DNA of 64,000 bases, taken from assembly GCA_037975125.1 (NCBI GenBank), contig CM075857.1, forward strand, positions 22,980,822-23,044,821, in the 5' to 3' direction. A program made the translations under genes and the position numbers. Source of the DNA: Latrodectus hesperus (Eukaryota; Arthropoda; Arachnida; Araneae; Theridiidae). Below the pieces are notes generated by a model. The model worked only from the letters and a program-made list of their open reading frames with translations. It was not told the origin of the DNA and made no database searches. This document shows positions 63,690-64,000 of the stretch, in pieces. Numbering within the stretch: the first letter of the stretch is position 1; each line of letters starts with the position of its first letter.

Positions 63690-64000
63690 TTCAGAATGAG
63701 CGTTGTTGTTGTTATTTATGACAGTTGGACAAAAGAAGCTCACTATGCCGTTGGCTATGAGAATTTAAGTCAGTAAGGTGCGTCTTTCATTTAATCGGAT
63801 CACCACGAACGTGAAAGTACGATTTTGCTCTAAGTTTCCTCTGGTAGATGGCTCCACCAAAGGATCCATTCCCTCAATTTTGACATTGATCTGGAGTGGA
63901 AGGAAGTTTTCTCCAGACCACATTACACCCATGCTAACTGTTCAACAACCGACCATAGGATTCCACAGATTTAACGAGCACGTATGTCGCATGTATTCGG
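63690..64000 (-). mobile_element. SINE-C copy 4, inverted, running off the window
   Basis: The AACAACAAC tail (plus-strand GTTGTTGTTATT) is at the left, then the reverse complement of the SINE-C body (GTGAAAGTACGATTTTGCTC, GATTCCACAGATTTAACGAG). The tRNA-like head lies beyond 64000. Confidence 0.9.

Overview
This is a eukaryotic nuclear window: very AT-rich, intron-bearing, crowded with decayed transposons, tRNA-headed SINEs and long (TA)n microsatellites. An arthropod is certain from the protein matches and a spider or other chelicerate is most likely. The LRR protein at the right end resembles the 'oplophorus-luciferin 2-monooxygenase non-catalytic subunit-like' proteins common in spider gene sets, and the LINE C-terminal modules are of a type I associate with spider genomes. 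The species cannot be named from sequence alone.

Layout. (1) 434-2659, minus: a complete, intronless dynamin-related protein 1 (Drp1/DNM1L) reading frame of 741 codons. (2) 7.6-9.1 kb: a dead LINE with reverse transcriptase and RNase H relics. (3) 10.2-20.2 kb, minus: the main discovery. Three small exons about 10 kb apart, none conspicuous as an ORF, join in phase into a 141-residue preprohormone of the relaxin-like insulin-like peptide 7 (ILP7) type. Exon 1 (20164-20052) carries the signal peptide, exon 2 (16931-16798) the B chain, and exon 3 (10477-10299) the C-peptide and A chain. Its introns are loaded with a LINE, an hAT element, SINEs and (TA)n arrays. (4) 20.2-57.7 kb: a long stretch with no recognised host gene. 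It holds two mariner relics (29.4-30.5 and 41.6-42.5 kb), hAT derivatives, a Tc1-like foldback element (49.4-50.1 kb), several SINE families with readable target-site duplications, nested insertions, and tandem arrays of 46, 83, 116, 183-205, 229 and about 350 bp. A GC-rich island at 35.26-35.51 kb has strong splice-donor motifs on both strands and may be a promoter/first exon. (5) 57738-60830, plus: the first two coding exons of a secreted leucine-rich-repeat protein that appears to run off the right edge.

Functionally, the recognised host genes are unrelated: a mitochondrial/peroxisomal fission GTPase, a peptide hormone precursor, and a secreted LRR protein. Everything else is repeat-derived or unrecognised. 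Splice joins were inferred by eye from consensus sites, phase agreement and protein family patterns; no transcript evidence was available.
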